From: an uncultured Clostridia bacterium
GTDB lineage: Bacteria; Bacillota; Clostridia; Christensenellales; CAG-314
NCBI GenBank assembly: GCA_947570215.1
Contig: CANOTO010000002.1
Span: forward strand, 156,667-220,666
Direction: 5' to 3'
Length of the DNA: 64,000 bases
The position numbers and the translations under genes are program-made. Below are positions 1 to 7,497 of the stretch, one piece after another; position 1 is the stretch's first letter, and each line of letters starts with the position of its first letter. The notes under the pieces were generated by a model, which saw only the letters and a list, made by a program, of their open reading frames with translations, did not search any database and was not told where the DNA came from.

Positions 1-136
1 GCGTGTAAAACAGACTGTGAGTTACTTCGTTTAACCTTATAACGTTGCCGTTATCCTTGTTGCAGGCGGTAATGCCTAATACAAGCGTGCATAACAGCAC
101 GATAACGGCTAACAAGGTAGCTACGGTTTTTTTCAA
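1..136 (-). CDS. Lipoprotein, probable ABC-transporter substrate-binding protein (N-terminal fragment)
   Basis: Only the first 45 codons lie in the window. The start is a TTG with AAAGGAG seven bases upstream. The product begins with KK, a hydrophobic stretch of about 18 residues and a lipobox ITAC, so the mature protein should be lipid-anchored at Cys 25 or so by Lgt. The residues after the Cys (NVIRLNEVTHSLFYT) resemble the start of NMT1/THI5-like solute-binding proteins, which deliver thiamine precursors, sulfonates or similar small molecules to an ABC importer. The substrate cannot be told from this piece. No TPP riboswitch was found upstream. Confidence 0.6.
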   Translation of the reverse strand, partial: MKKTVATLLAVIVLLCTLVLGITACNKDNGNVIRLNEVTHSLFYT

Positions 137-176
137 GTTCGTTCTCCTTTTGATTTTGATATATTGCATACTATGC

Positions 177-213
177 AAAAAACGCCGCTTCGTGTTCGCT
201 TTTTAAGCGGCGT
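177..213 (-). terminator. Rho-independent terminator-like hairpin upstream of the lipoprotein gene
   Basis: Nine-base arms ACGCCGCTT / AAGCGGCGT around a 14-base loop, followed on the minus strand by six T. It sits about 40 bases before the lipoprotein start, so it either ends a short upstream transcript or acts as a leader attenuator. The GC-rich stretch from about 214 to 343 holds no gene and no riboswitch class that I recognise. Confidence 0.55.
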
Positions 214-343
214 GCGCAGCCCTTGCTTTCGCTCGTCGTCTGTCCGCGCAATACCCTTGCTCTCGGTACTAAGCGAGTTCGCGCGGAATATCGCTGCGGC
301 TAAGTCCGCTGCCGATCGAACGATAGGCGGAGCAACCTGCAAA

Positions 344-376
344 AAAAGTCTTCCGCATTTTTTGCGGAAGACTTTT
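344..376 (-). terminator. Terminator of the Cys-rich small gene
   Basis: A perfect 14-bp stem (AAAAGTCTTCCGCA and its complement) with a 5-base loop and a run of seven T on the minus strand. It follows the stop codon of the minus-strand gene by about 20 bases. Confidence 0.8.
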
Positions 377-393
377 CCTTTTTAATTTCCTAT

Positions 394-711
394 TCAATCT
401 TCTTCGTCCGTTTTACATTTTATCAATTCGTTCCAATGCAAAAACGTTTCTATCGACCTAACCTGTTCCTTTATTATATCAAGGCTCTCTTGAATGTCGC
501 TTACCCGTTCCGCCGTCGGGCGTTCCGTCGGTACAAAGTATTCGCATTTGCGTTTGTTGCCGAATTTTAGCTTACGTTCTTTTTCCGCCAACTTCGCATT
601 GAAGCACGCAATCGCCCTGTCCACGCTTATTTTATCGCCTATTCCGATATAGCTTTTCATACTGTGCTTGCAAAATTGACAATTGTTTTCAATCATCTCT
701 TCCTTTTTCAT
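394..711 (-). CDS. Small Cys-rich hypothetical protein, divergent from the XRE array
   Basis: About 105 residues; family not recognised. The ATG at 711 is preferred over the one at 726 because GGAG lies eight bases before it. The N-terminal half has CQFCKHS followed by two more cysteines (ACFNAK and RKCEYF), so four Cys could form a zinc site. The C-terminal third (about residues 60-105) is predicted helical, with heptad-like hydrophobics (VSDIQESLDIIKEQVRSIE), perhaps a dimerising coiled coil. It has its own terminator and starts back-to-back with the XRE genes, sharing an operator-rich intergenic region. That layout suggests control by one of the repressors, but nothing shows its function. 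Confidence 0.6.
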   Translation of the reverse strand: MKKEEMIENNCQFCKHSMKSYIGIGDKISVDRAIACFNAKLAEKERKLKFGNKRKCEYFVPTERPTAERVSDIQESLDIIKEQVRSIETFLHWNELIKCKTDEED

Positions 712-744
712 TCGTTTTAGCTCCATAGATTTGCAAAAATGTAT

Positions 745-822
745 ACAACATAAAGTATAGTATCAAAATATATTCTACAACACTTAGTGTTGTTTGTGAA
801 GTATTTTACAACATTTTGTGTT
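745..822. promoter_or_regulatory. Likely XRE operator cluster in the divergent promoter region
   Basis: Three related sites share ACAACA. One is the perfect inverted repeat ACAACAC-TTA-GTGTTGT (777-793). The second is ACAACATTTTGTGTT (808-822) and the third ACAACATAAAGTATA (745-759), both imperfect. They lie between the divergent starts at 711 and 850. Palindromes of this size are typical for XRE/HTH_3 dimers; which of the four regulators binds is unknown. Confidence 0.55.
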
Positions 823-849
823 AATCATTAAGTACTTTTAAGGAGATGT

Positions 850-1077
850 GTGAAATTATCTATGGATATTAAAAAGCAGGTCGGTGAACGTTTGGCGCAA
901 GCAAGAAAGCAAGCGGGATATACTCAAAAGCAAGTCGGAGAAAAACTAAATATACTTCAACAAGCTTATGCCCGTTTCGAAAGCGGTGTGTTTGAGTTAA
1001 ACTACGAACAGATTATAACACTATGCAGATTATTTGATTGTTCCAGCGACTTCTTATTTGGTTTGTCCGATATTTAG
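850..1077 (+). CDS. XRE-family HTH regulator, type A (first copy)
   Basis: 75 residues that are almost entirely one HTH_3 DNA-binding domain. The start is GTG with AAGGAG five bases upstream. The recognition region reads YTQKQVGEKLNILQQAYARF. The C-terminal half ends in LCRLFDCSSDFLFGLSDI, the usual last helix of stand-alone Cro/C1-like proteins. It is closely related to the third gene of the array (for example FDCS-D-L-GLS) and less so to the second and fourth. It is the first gene after the operator cluster, so autoregulation is plausible. Confidence 0.8.
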   Translation: MKLSMDIKKQVGERLAQARKQAGYTQKQVGEKLNILQQAYARFESGVFELNYEQIITLCRLFDCSSDFLFGLSDI

Positions 1078-1088
1078 AATTATATATT

Positions 1089-1307
1089 ATGATTACATTA
1101 GAAGAAATACAAAAAAGAATTGCGGAAGCGATTACGCAAAGCGGAATGTCTCAAACCGCAATAGCCAATGCTGTTAACGTAAAGCCCACGCAGATTTGCA
1201 GCTATCTAAAAGGTCGCAAGATGCCCGCTTTGGATACTCTTGCCAATCTTTGCAAGCTTCTGGACGTGGACGCAAACTATATTTTGTGTCAAGATAAGGT
1301 ACTGTGA
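1089..1307 (+). CDS. XRE-family HTH regulator, type B (first copy)
   Basis: 72 residues. The ATG at 1089 is used because the upstream extension overlaps the preceding gene and does not look like an HTH protein. The domain has MSQTAIANAVNVKPTQICSY as its helix-turn-helix and a C-terminal LDTLANLCKLLDVDANYIL helix. Unlike type A it has KPTQICSYLKGRKMPALDT rather than QQAY-ESG. It lies 11 bases after the first gene and one base before the next, so it is probably translated from one mRNA. No convincing Shine-Dalgarno is visible. Confidence 0.75.
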   Translation: MITLEEIQKRIAEAITQSGMSQTAIANAVNVKPTQICSYLKGRKMPALDTLANLCKLLDVDANYILCQDKVL

Positions 1308-1308
1308 T

Positions 1309-1524
1309 ATGACATTTGCGCAGGAAGTAGGTCAAAGGCTTAAACAAGCAAGAAAAGAGAAAGGTCTAACGCAAACACAAGCAGGCAAAGCAATAAATCA
1401 AGTTCAGCAAGCTTATGTAAAATACGAAAGCGGCATTATACAACTTGACTACGAAAAAATGGCGAAACTTTGTAAGCTGTTCGACTGTTCCGCCGATTAT
1501 CTTTTGGGTTTGTCGGAAATTTAG
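1309..1524 (+). CDS. XRE-family HTH regulator, type A (second copy)
   Basis: 71 residues, one HTH_3 domain. It matches the first gene closely along its length: VG-RL-QAR--G-TQ near the N-terminus, QQAY--ESGI-QL-YE in the middle and CKLFDCSADYLLGLSEI at the end. The start codon follows the previous stop by one base, which points to translational coupling. With the fourth gene it repeats the A-B order of the first two genes. Confidence 0.78.
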   Translation: MTFAQEVGQRLKQARKEKGLTQTQAGKAINQVQQAYVKYESGIIQLDYEKMAKLCKLFDCSADYLLGLSEI

Positions 1525-1542
1525 AGTATTGCAGGTAACATT

Positions 1543-1764
1543 ATGATTGAACTAAACGACCAAGCTTTCAAAACAAGGTTAAAAGAAGAATTGGAAAACA
1601 GCAAACTGACTGTTAAACAACTCGCCGAAAAGATAGGCGTTTCTCGCGAAATGGTTACTCAGTACTATACGACCAAGAAGCTGCCCAAGCTGGACACTTT
1701 CGTCAGAATTTGCAAAGCGTTAAACGTTTCCGCCGACTATCTTCTCGGTCTTTCGGATATTTAG
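1543..1764 (+). CDS. XRE-family HTH regulator, type B (second copy)
   Basis: 73 residues. The helix-turn-helix is LTVKQLAEKIGVSREMVTQY and the C-terminal helix LDTFVRICKALNVSADYLLGL. The KLPKLDT segment aligns with KMPALDT of the second gene, so this is the type B partner. GCAGGT lies about nine bases upstream of the ATG. No terminator is visible after it, so transcription may run into the valS leader 14 bases on. Confidence 0.78.
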   Translation: MIELNDQAFKTRLKEELENSKLTVKQLAEKIGVSREMVTQYYTTKKLPKLDTFVRICKALNVSADYLLGLSDI

Positions 1765-1777
1765 AGCGCAATTTCGC

Positions 1778-1806
1778 TTGCCAAATTTTTACGCTTGCTA
1801 TATAAT
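1778..1806 (+). promoter_or_regulatory. Promoter of the valS T-box leader
   Basis: TTGCCA, 17-base spacer, TATAAT, close to the vegetative sigma consensus. Transcription should start near 1813, at the head of the T-box leader. Confidence 0.75.
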
Positions 1807-1812
1807 AAGCAG

Positions 1813-2270
1813 GTAAAAACGTTTTAGGCAAAAGACCTTGTTTACCTGCCTTCAAGAGAGCGGACTACGGTGAGAATTCCGCAGGAAAGGGTATGCAACG
1901 GCGTAGTTTGCCGATGTTGACAGGGCGAAACGGCGTTTGCTTTGCAAGCGAAAGTAGCTTTGTTCGGGTAGTTCCGTTATAAGCTTCCAAGTGTTTTCGA
2001 GCGATTTGTCCGAAATAAGGCTGAACTTTTCCGCAAAGTCAGGGCATGTACCGAAGCTTTGCGCCCAAACGTGGCGGGGTGCGCGCCCGCCGAAAGGAAA
2101 AGACGCGCTTGTGTCAAGCGCAACCTAACAGTCGGACTTCGACGGAATACGTTTACAAGCGCAAAGCGACAGCGACCGCGCAGTAAACCCGTCGAACGAT
2201 TGGTTCGAAAACAAAAATTAAGGTGGTACCGCGATATAATTCGCCCTTTGCTTATGCAAAGGGTTTTTTA
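1813..2270 (+). ncRNA. T-box leader RNA of valS
   Basis: The stretch has no gene. It carries the conserved T-box sequence AGGTGGTACCGCG (2221-2233) directly before a rho-independent terminator and the valS gene. The UGGU in that motif would pair with the tRNA 3' end ACCA, which fits tRNA-Val with discriminator A. T-box RNAs bind uncharged tRNA and then form an antiterminator, so valS should be induced when valyl-tRNA is low. The upstream 400 bases contain several complementary stretches suited to Stem I, but I could not place the specifier codon with confidence. Confidence 0.85.
2244..2269 (+). terminator. T-box regulated terminator
   Basis: CCCTTTGC / GCAAAGGG stem with a TTAT loop and six T. 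It lies eleven bases after the T-box motif, as expected for the off-state of the leader. Confidence 0.85.
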
Positions 2271-2295
2271 TTTAACAGCGGTTGCGCGCTTTTAA

Positions 2296-2324
2296 TTGTT
2301 ACGGTATTGCAAAATAAATATAAT
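2296..2324 (+). promoter_or_regulatory. Possible second valS promoter after the T-box terminator
   Basis: TTGTTA, 17-base spacer, TATAAT, followed by about 65 bases to the valS start. Because it lies beyond the regulated terminator, it would give tRNA-independent basal expression. This is sequence evidence only. Confidence 0.5.
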
Positions 2325-2389
2325 AACGTCAATCGCGCCGGCTGCGTATGCAGCTTCTCCGCGTTTGGCAGTACAAGGAGTTTTACTAT

Positions 2390-5002
2390 ATGATTGACAA
2401 AACCTATCAACCAAGCAGCTTCGAACGTCGTCTTTATAAGCAGTGGATGGAGCGCGGCTACTTCACGCCGTCCGTCCACAGTGACGCGCCGCCCTTTTCG
2501 ATGGTCACGCCGCCGCCCAATATAACGGGTCAGCTCCATTTGGGACACGGCTTGGACAACGCCATACAGGATACGCTCATTCGCTTCAAGCGTATGCAGG
2601 GCTACAATACGTTGTGGCTTCCGGGTACCGACCACGCAAGCATAGCTACGGAAGTAAAAATCGTCGAAGCGTTAAAGAAGGAAGGTGTCGACAAGCGCGA
2701 TCTCGGACGCGAAGGCTTTCTCGAGCGCGCTTGGCAGTGGAAGGAGCAGTACGGCGGACGAATCGTCGAGCAGCTCAAAAGTCTCGGCAGTAGCTGCGAC
2801 TGGACGCGCCTTGCCTTTACCATGGACGAAAATTGCAGCAAAGCCGTCCGCAAAGCCTTCGTGCGTATGTATAAGGACGGGCTAATCTACCGCGGCGACC
2901 GCATCATCAACTGGTGTCCGCAATGCAAAACCGCGCTTTCCGACGCGGAAGTGGAATACGAAGAACGGGACGGGCATTTTTGGCATTACGGCTATACCAC
3001 GCCGGACGGCAAGACGACCGTAACCTTTGCAACCACCCGTCCGGAAACTATGCTCGGCGACACGGCAGTCGCCGTCAATCCCAACGACGCGCGCTATACT
3101 CACTTGGTGGGCAAGACGGTTGTCGTCCCCTTTGTCAACCGCGAAATCCCCGTTATTGCCGACGAATACGTAGATATGGAATTCGGCACGGGCGTGGTCA
3201 AGATAACTCCCGCCCACGACCCTAACGACTTCGAAGTAGGTCGCCGTCACAACCTGCCCGTTATCCGCGTGATGAACGACGACGGAACTATGAACGAAAA
3301 TGCAGGCGAATTTGCCGGTATGGACCGTTACGAAGCGCGCAAGGCTATCGTCGCCCGATTGCAAGAAATGGGCGTTCTTCAAAAGGTTGAGCCTCACAAG
3401 CACAACGTAGGCAGCTGCTACCGTTGTCATACCACCGTCGAACCTATCGTATCCAAGCAATGGTTTGTTAAAATGGAACCGCTTGCCAAGCCGGCAATAC
3501 AGGCTGTAAAAAGCGGTGAAATCAAGTTCCACCCCGAACGCTTCGAAAAGACCTATCTCAACTGGATGGAGAACATTCGCGACTGGTGCATTTCCCGTCA
3601 GCTGTGGTGGGGGCACCGCATTCCCGTTTGGTACTGCGACGACTGCGGCGCTGAAATCTGCGAAGAAACCGACCCTACCGTATGCCCCAACTGCGGCGGA
3701 AAGCATATCCGTCAAGACGAAGACGTGTTGGACACATGGTTTTCCAGCGCGCTGTGGCCGTTCTCAACTCTCGGCTATTGCAGCAACAGCGACGATTTCA
3801 AGACCTTCTTCCCCACAAGCGTTCTTTCCTGCGGCTACGACATAATTTTCTTCTGGGTAGCGCGTATGATCTTCAGCTCGCTGTATAATACGGGCAAGGC
3901 CCCCTTCAAGGACGTTTTAATGCACGGCATAGTACGCGACGAACAGGGGCGCAAGATGAGCAAGTCCTTGGGCAACGGCGTAGACCCTGTGGAGTTTATC
4001 GACAGGTACGGCGCGGACACCCTGCGCTTTGCCCTTATAAACGGCGTAGCTAACGGCTCGGATATCCGTTTCTCGCAGGACAAAATAGACGGTACGCGCA
4101 ACTTTATGAATAAAGTATGGAACGCCAGCCGATTCGTGCTGATGAACTGCGAAGGCAAGACGTTGAAGGATATTTCAGCCGTCAAGCTGTCGCTTGCGGA
4201 CAAGTGGATTTTGACCAAGCTCAACGACGTTATCCGTCAGGTTACGGAATTGCTCGACAAGTTCGAGCTGGGTATGGCAAGTCAGTGTATGTACGACTTT
4301 GTATGGAGCGAATTTTGCGATTGGTATATCGAGCTTACCAAGCCCGCGCTTTACGGCTCTGACGATAAGGCGCGTATAGATACCTTGTCGGTGTTGGCAT
4401 ACGTTTTGGACAAAATACTCAAACTTCTTCACCCCTTCGCTCCCTTTATAACGGAAGAAATCTATCAAGGTATGCCCGTTCATTCCGAAACGGTTATGAC
4501 GGAGCGTTACCCCGAGTACGACGGCAAGTACTTCTTTGCCGACGATTGCAAATTGGTGGAAGAATTAAAGGAGCTGATAGCCAAAATCCGCAATATTCGC
4601 TCGGAGTACGGAGTCGCGCCGTCCAAGCGTATCCGCGCGTATGTACTTGCCTTCGACAATCGCATTACAGAGTGCGACGGCTATATCGCCAAGCTGTGCG
4701 GCTTGGAAGAGACGGTGTACGCTCCCGCGCCCAAGGGCGAGAAAACGGTCAAGGCTGTGTGCAGCGCCGCTGCGTGCGAAGTGCCTCTCGGAGATTTGGT
4801 AGACAAGGACAAGGAAATCGAACGTATAAACAAGGAATTGGAAAACGTAACTGGCGAGATTGCCCGCGCCAACGGTAAGCTCGGTAATCGGGGCTTCCTT
4901 GCCAAGGCTCCCGCAAACTTGGTAGAAGCGGAAAAAGCAAAGCTCGCCAAATACGAAGATTTGCGCAAGCAGCTTCAAGCCCGTTTGGACGAATTGTCGT
5001 AG
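2390..5002 (+). CDS. valS: Valyl-tRNA synthetase
   Basis: 870 residues, the usual size. It attaches valine to tRNA-Val in the cytoplasm. The class I signatures are present: HLGH at residues 50-53 and KMSKS at 522-526. The editing (CP1) domain lies between them, and a C-terminal Lys/Glu-rich coiled-coil arm (about residues 805-870) is typical of ValRS. The ATG at 2390 is chosen because AAGGAG lies about ten bases upstream and the family N-terminus starts there. The 14-codon upstream extension is not conserved-looking. Expression is governed by the T-box leader. Confidence 0.97.
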   Translation: MIDKTYQPSSFERRLYKQWMERGYFTPSVHSDAPPFSMVTPPPNITGQLHLGHGLDNAIQDTLIRFKRMQGYNTLWLPGTDHASIATEVKIVEALKKEGVDKRDLGREGFLERAWQWKEQYGGRIVEQLKSLGSSCDWTRLAFTMDENCSKAVRKAFVRMYKDGLIYRGDRIINWCPQCKTALSDAEVEYEERDGHFWHYGYTTPDGKTTVTFATTRPETMLGDTAVAVNPNDARYTHLVGKTVVVPFVNREIPVIADEYVDMEFGTGVVKITPAHDPNDFEVGRRHNLPVIRVMNDDGTMNENAGEFAGMDRYEARKAIVARLQEMGVLQKVEPHKHNVGSCYRCHTTVEPIVSKQWFVKMEPLAKPAIQAVKSGEIKFHPERFEKTYLNWMENIRDWCISRQLWWGHRIPVWYCDDCGAEICEETDPTVCPNCGGKHIRQDEDVLDTWFSSALWPFSTLGYCSNSDDFKTFFPTSVLSCGYDIIFFWVARMIFSSLYNTGKAPFKDVLMHGIVRDEQGRKMSKSLGNGVDPVEFIDRYGADTLRFALINGVANGSDIRFSQDKIDGTRNFMNKVWNASRFVLMNCEGKTLKDISAVKLSLADKWILTKLNDVIRQVTELLDKFELGMASQCMYDFVWSEFCDWYIELTKPALYGSDDKARIDTLSVLAYVLDKILKLLHPFAPFITEEIYQGMPVHSETVMTERYPEYDGKYFFADDCKLVEELKELIAKIRNIRSEYGVAPSKRIRAYVLAFDNRITECDGYIAKLCGLEETVYAPAPKGEKTVKAVCSAAACEVPLGDLVDKDKEIERINKELENVTGEIARANGKLGNRGFLAKAPANLVEAEKAKLAKYEDLRKQLQARLDELS

Positions 5003-5138
5003 TCGTGCCGCAAAGTTACGCTAATAGGGTACTAATGCCGACGGAACGCATAGGATTTCACTTGCGGATTCGTCCGCGCGCAATTGCGTCGCTGTCGGCT
5101 GATATACAAATTATATAAATACAAAAGGAGAAAATGAT

Positions 5139-6134
5139 ATGAACGTTTTAAGACTGCTCGCTGCCGAAGCGGGCGCGGAAGAACCCATAGTCGATCTTAC
5201 GTTTTTTCAAAAACTGTGGGCTACAATCGTAACTTGGTTTATAGACGAACGCGGTTGGGTCAAGCTGCTGTGCTGCCTTGCGGTGGTGGTGCTGGGACTT
5301 ATACTAATCAAGATTATTCTTGTCGTTACCCGCAAAATCGTCAACCGCGGCAAGCTTAAAGGAATCGCAGGTAACTTTATAGTAACTATACTCAAAATCA
5401 TTTTGGTATTTATTTATCTTATCGCGATTATGCGCGTTTTGGGTATCGATACCTCAAGCTTCGTTGCTTTATTTACCGTCGGCACGTTGGCAATTTCCCT
5501 TGCCGTACAGTCCGTTATATCCAACTTCGCAAGCGGAATAATTCTTGTCACCAATCACCCGTTCAAGGAAGGCGACTTTGTGGAAATTGCAGGAATCTCC
5601 GGCACCGTGGAGAAGATTACTCTGTTTTCAACCAAACTGATAACTACCGATAATAAGGTTATTTCCGTTCCCAATTCGTCCGTATCGGGCGGCAACATAA
5701 TCAACTATTCCACCGAAGAAAAACGCCGCGTAGACCTTAAATTCGGCGTGGCGTACGGTTCGGATATCGACAAGGTAAAGCTGACTATTCAGTCCGTTTT
5801 AGACGAACACGAATTAGTGCTTCATGACGAAGGTTATACCGTTCGTCTTTCCGAGCAGAGCGCAAGCTCGCTTGATTTCGTATGCCGCTGCTGGACGAAA
5901 AACGCCGACTATTGGACAGTGTATTTCGACCTTAACGAGCGTATGGTTAAGCGTTTCGAGCAGGAAGGCATTCAGATTCCGTTCAACACTTTGGACGTCA
6001 ATATTCTTCCCGCTGCGCCCGCAGCCAAATTATCCAAAGCTCAGGACAAGCCGTCGTCGAAAGCGGCGTCGCCTGCGGCAAAGCGTTCGGGCAGTAAGTC
6101 GTCCGCCAAGAAGCCGACCTCCGATAAAAAGTAG
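5139..6134 (+). CDS. mscS: Small-conductance mechanosensitive channel (MscS family)
   Basis: 331 residues. It is a stretch-gated channel that releases solutes on hypo-osmotic shock. Three membrane helices are visible (about residues 40-62, 82-103 and 110-140). The last is the pore helix, with LAISLAVQSVISNFASG, as in MscS. The soluble beta/vestibule domain follows, with the conserved switch from NHPF-GDFVEI to PNS. The final 40 residues are a Lys/Ser/Ala-rich tail, probably disordered. AAGGAG lies nine bases before the ATG. It forms a single-gene unit ended by a terminator. Confidence 0.93.
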   Translation: MNVLRLLAAEAGAEEPIVDLTFFQKLWATIVTWFIDERGWVKLLCCLAVVVLGLILIKIILVVTRKIVNRGKLKGIAGNFIVTILKIILVFIYLIAIMRVLGIDTSSFVALFTVGTLAISLAVQSVISNFASGIILVTNHPFKEGDFVEIAGISGTVEKITLFSTKLITTDNKVISVPNSSVSGGNIINYSTEEKRRVDLKFGVAYGSDIDKVKLTIQSVLDEHELVLHDEGYTVRLSEQSASSLDFVCRCWTKNADYWTVYFDLNERMVKRFEQEGIQIPFNTLDVNILPAAPAAKLSKAQDKPSSKAASPAAKRSGSKSSAKKPTSDKK

Positions 6135-6220
6135 ACTTGGAAGCGTAAAATCGCTGCTACTATATAATTATAGCAAAGCGTAGTATACTATTACATACAT
6201 AATATCATATAAATGCAATA

Positions 6221-6247
6221 AAACCGCTCGTTTTGAGCGGTTTTTTT
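6221..6247 (+). terminator. Terminator after mscS
   Basis: AAACCGCTC / GAGCGGTTT stem, GTTTT loop, then a run of T. It ends the mscS transcript. The remaining 150 bases before the convergent mazF hold nothing recognisable. Confidence 0.85.
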
Positions 6248-6406
6248 ACTGTTTTCCGTTATGTGCAGCATATCTAACCGTAGCTTGCAAAGGCGCGTTC
6301 GGAATTGCGTTCTAAGTTTATTTTTACGGTAACGGGGGTCATTTTATGCGTTCCGATATGGTGTAATACGCGTCGAAGACGGCGCGTTCATGTCGGCGCG
6401 GCGCAG

Positions 6407-6745
6407 CTAAAAGCCGAGACTTATCAGCAGCGCGCTATCTATTTGCTGCATTGTTTCCGGCGGAAGCTCGCCTATGCGTTCCTTTATTCGGCTTTTGTCT
6501 ATGGTGCGTATTTGTTCCAGCAGTACTACCGAATCCTTGGGCAGCGGCGAGTGCTCCTTGGTGAGCTCTATATGCGTGGGCAGCTTGGCTTTGGTCAGCC
6601 TGCTTGTTGTTGCCGCGGCAATGACGGTAGGGCTGTATTTGTTTCCCACGTCGTTTTGAAGCACGACGATAGGACGCACGCCCCCTTGCTCGCTGCCGAT
6701 TACGGGGTTCAAGTCTGCATAATATATTTCTCCGCGTTTAATCAT
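6407..6745 (-). CDS. MazF/EndoA-type endoribonuclease toxin without an obvious antitoxin
   Basis: 112 residues, the normal length. The N-terminal [20 protein letters not shown] and [11 protein letters not shown] are nearly the Bacillus EndoA (NdoA) sequence. The catalytic Arg (in GVRP) and Thr (in AAATTSR) of that family are present, so it is probably an active sequence-specific mRNA interferase. AAAGGAG lies six bases before the ATG. In relatives the antitoxin gene sits directly upstream; here the upstream strand has only a reading frame with no usable start codon. The protein must be neutralised by an antitoxin elsewhere, by other means, or not at all. Confidence 0.9.
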   Translation of the reverse strand: MIKRGEIYYADLNPVIGSEQGGVRPIVVLQNDVGNKYSPTVIAAATTSRLTKAKLPTHIELTKEHSPLPKDSVVLLEQIRTIDKSRIKERIGELPPETMQQIDSALLISLGF

Positions 6746-6823
6746 TTTCGCTCCTTTGTTCTTTTCGGACGCGTAAAGTTTGCAAGCGCTATTTTTTGCC
6801 GCCGCCGTTTTCGTTTGCCGCGA

Positions 6824-7054
6824 TTAAACCTTTTTCCGCCAATGCTTTAAGAACTCCCATTTGTAGACTATGTAATCGCTCGGCAAAACGTGCTTTTCCC
6901 GCGTAATGCTATTATTAACTTTCAGCTTCGTTTTATACCTGCCGTCCGTGTATTTTGTTCTTTTGTCTGATCGGAAATTGGCGGTAATAATAACTCCGCC
7001 GTCTTGTTTTTTTGTCGCTTTACCGCCGAAATAACGCTTGAATAATATGTCAAG
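6824..7054 (-). other. Open frame without start codon upstream of mazF (possible gene remnant)
   Basis: 76 open codons, protein-like in composition (for example GGVIITANFRSDKR and SDYIVYKWEFLKHW), ending 78 bases before mazF. The frame has no ATG or GTG, and its only TTG leaves 23 residues. It shows no similarity to MazE/NdoAI antitoxins that I can see. It may be a decayed antitoxin or other gene, or chance. Confidence 0.25.
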
Positions 7055-7066
7055 CTATGTTATAAT
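7038..7066 (+). promoter_or_regulatory. Promoter at the head of the tandem repeats
   Basis: TTGAAT, 17 bases, TATAAT. The TATAAT is the first element of the 122-bp repeat. The nearest gene on this strand starts 430 bases away, so the transcript would have a long untranslated leader or be a small RNA. Confidence 0.5.
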
Positions 7067-7345
7067 AGTATACGAACAATAATTATCGACGTTTGACTAC
7101 AAATAACTACTATTAATTATTCGCTATTACATCGTATCACGCGATAAGTTGTGTAATGTGCGTTAAGTTGGTTCGTGTACGATATAATAGTATATGAACA
7201 ACCATTAACTGCGTTAATCTGCAACTAACTGCTATCAGTTATTCGCTGTTACATCGTATCGCGTTGATGATTACTTATTGCGAAAAATATCGCTCGTGTG
7301 CGGTATAATAATATCGAATATAGCATTATATCGCATTTGACGATG
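7061..7345 (+). repeat. Degenerate tandem repeat, about 122 bp, two clear copies and a partial third
   Basis: TATAATAGTATA-GAACAA recurs at 7061 and 7183, and a weaker TATAATAATATCGAA at 7304, so the spacing is 122 and 121 bases. The first 85 bases of copies one and two match at roughly four of five positions by eye (for example TTATTCGCT-TTACATCGTATC in both). The third copy fades after about 40 bases. The rest of the 750-base gap between mazF and the glycosyltransferase shows nothing else. Confidence 0.6.
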
Positions 7346-7497
7346 TCTTGCTTCTGCTGCCGACGAAAGTGCGTATAATCGGATAGGTTGTTATTTTTCT
7401 ATCGTTTGGTTATTCGGATGACGGCATACTTTCTATCGTTACGTTACGTTTTGTTGCGGCGCGATTATAATACGTTAAAATTATTGGAGTTTACCGT

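Noticed and set aside
137..343. TPP riboswitch before the putative thiamine-precursor binding protein
   Set aside because: The CTGAGA and ACCTGA core motifs are missing on both strands.
2882..3715. Long antisense frame (277 codons) within valS
   Set aside because: It lies on the opposite strand over the core of valS; the sense frame carries clear synthetase motifs and the antisense product has no recognisable features. GC-biased third positions create such shadows.
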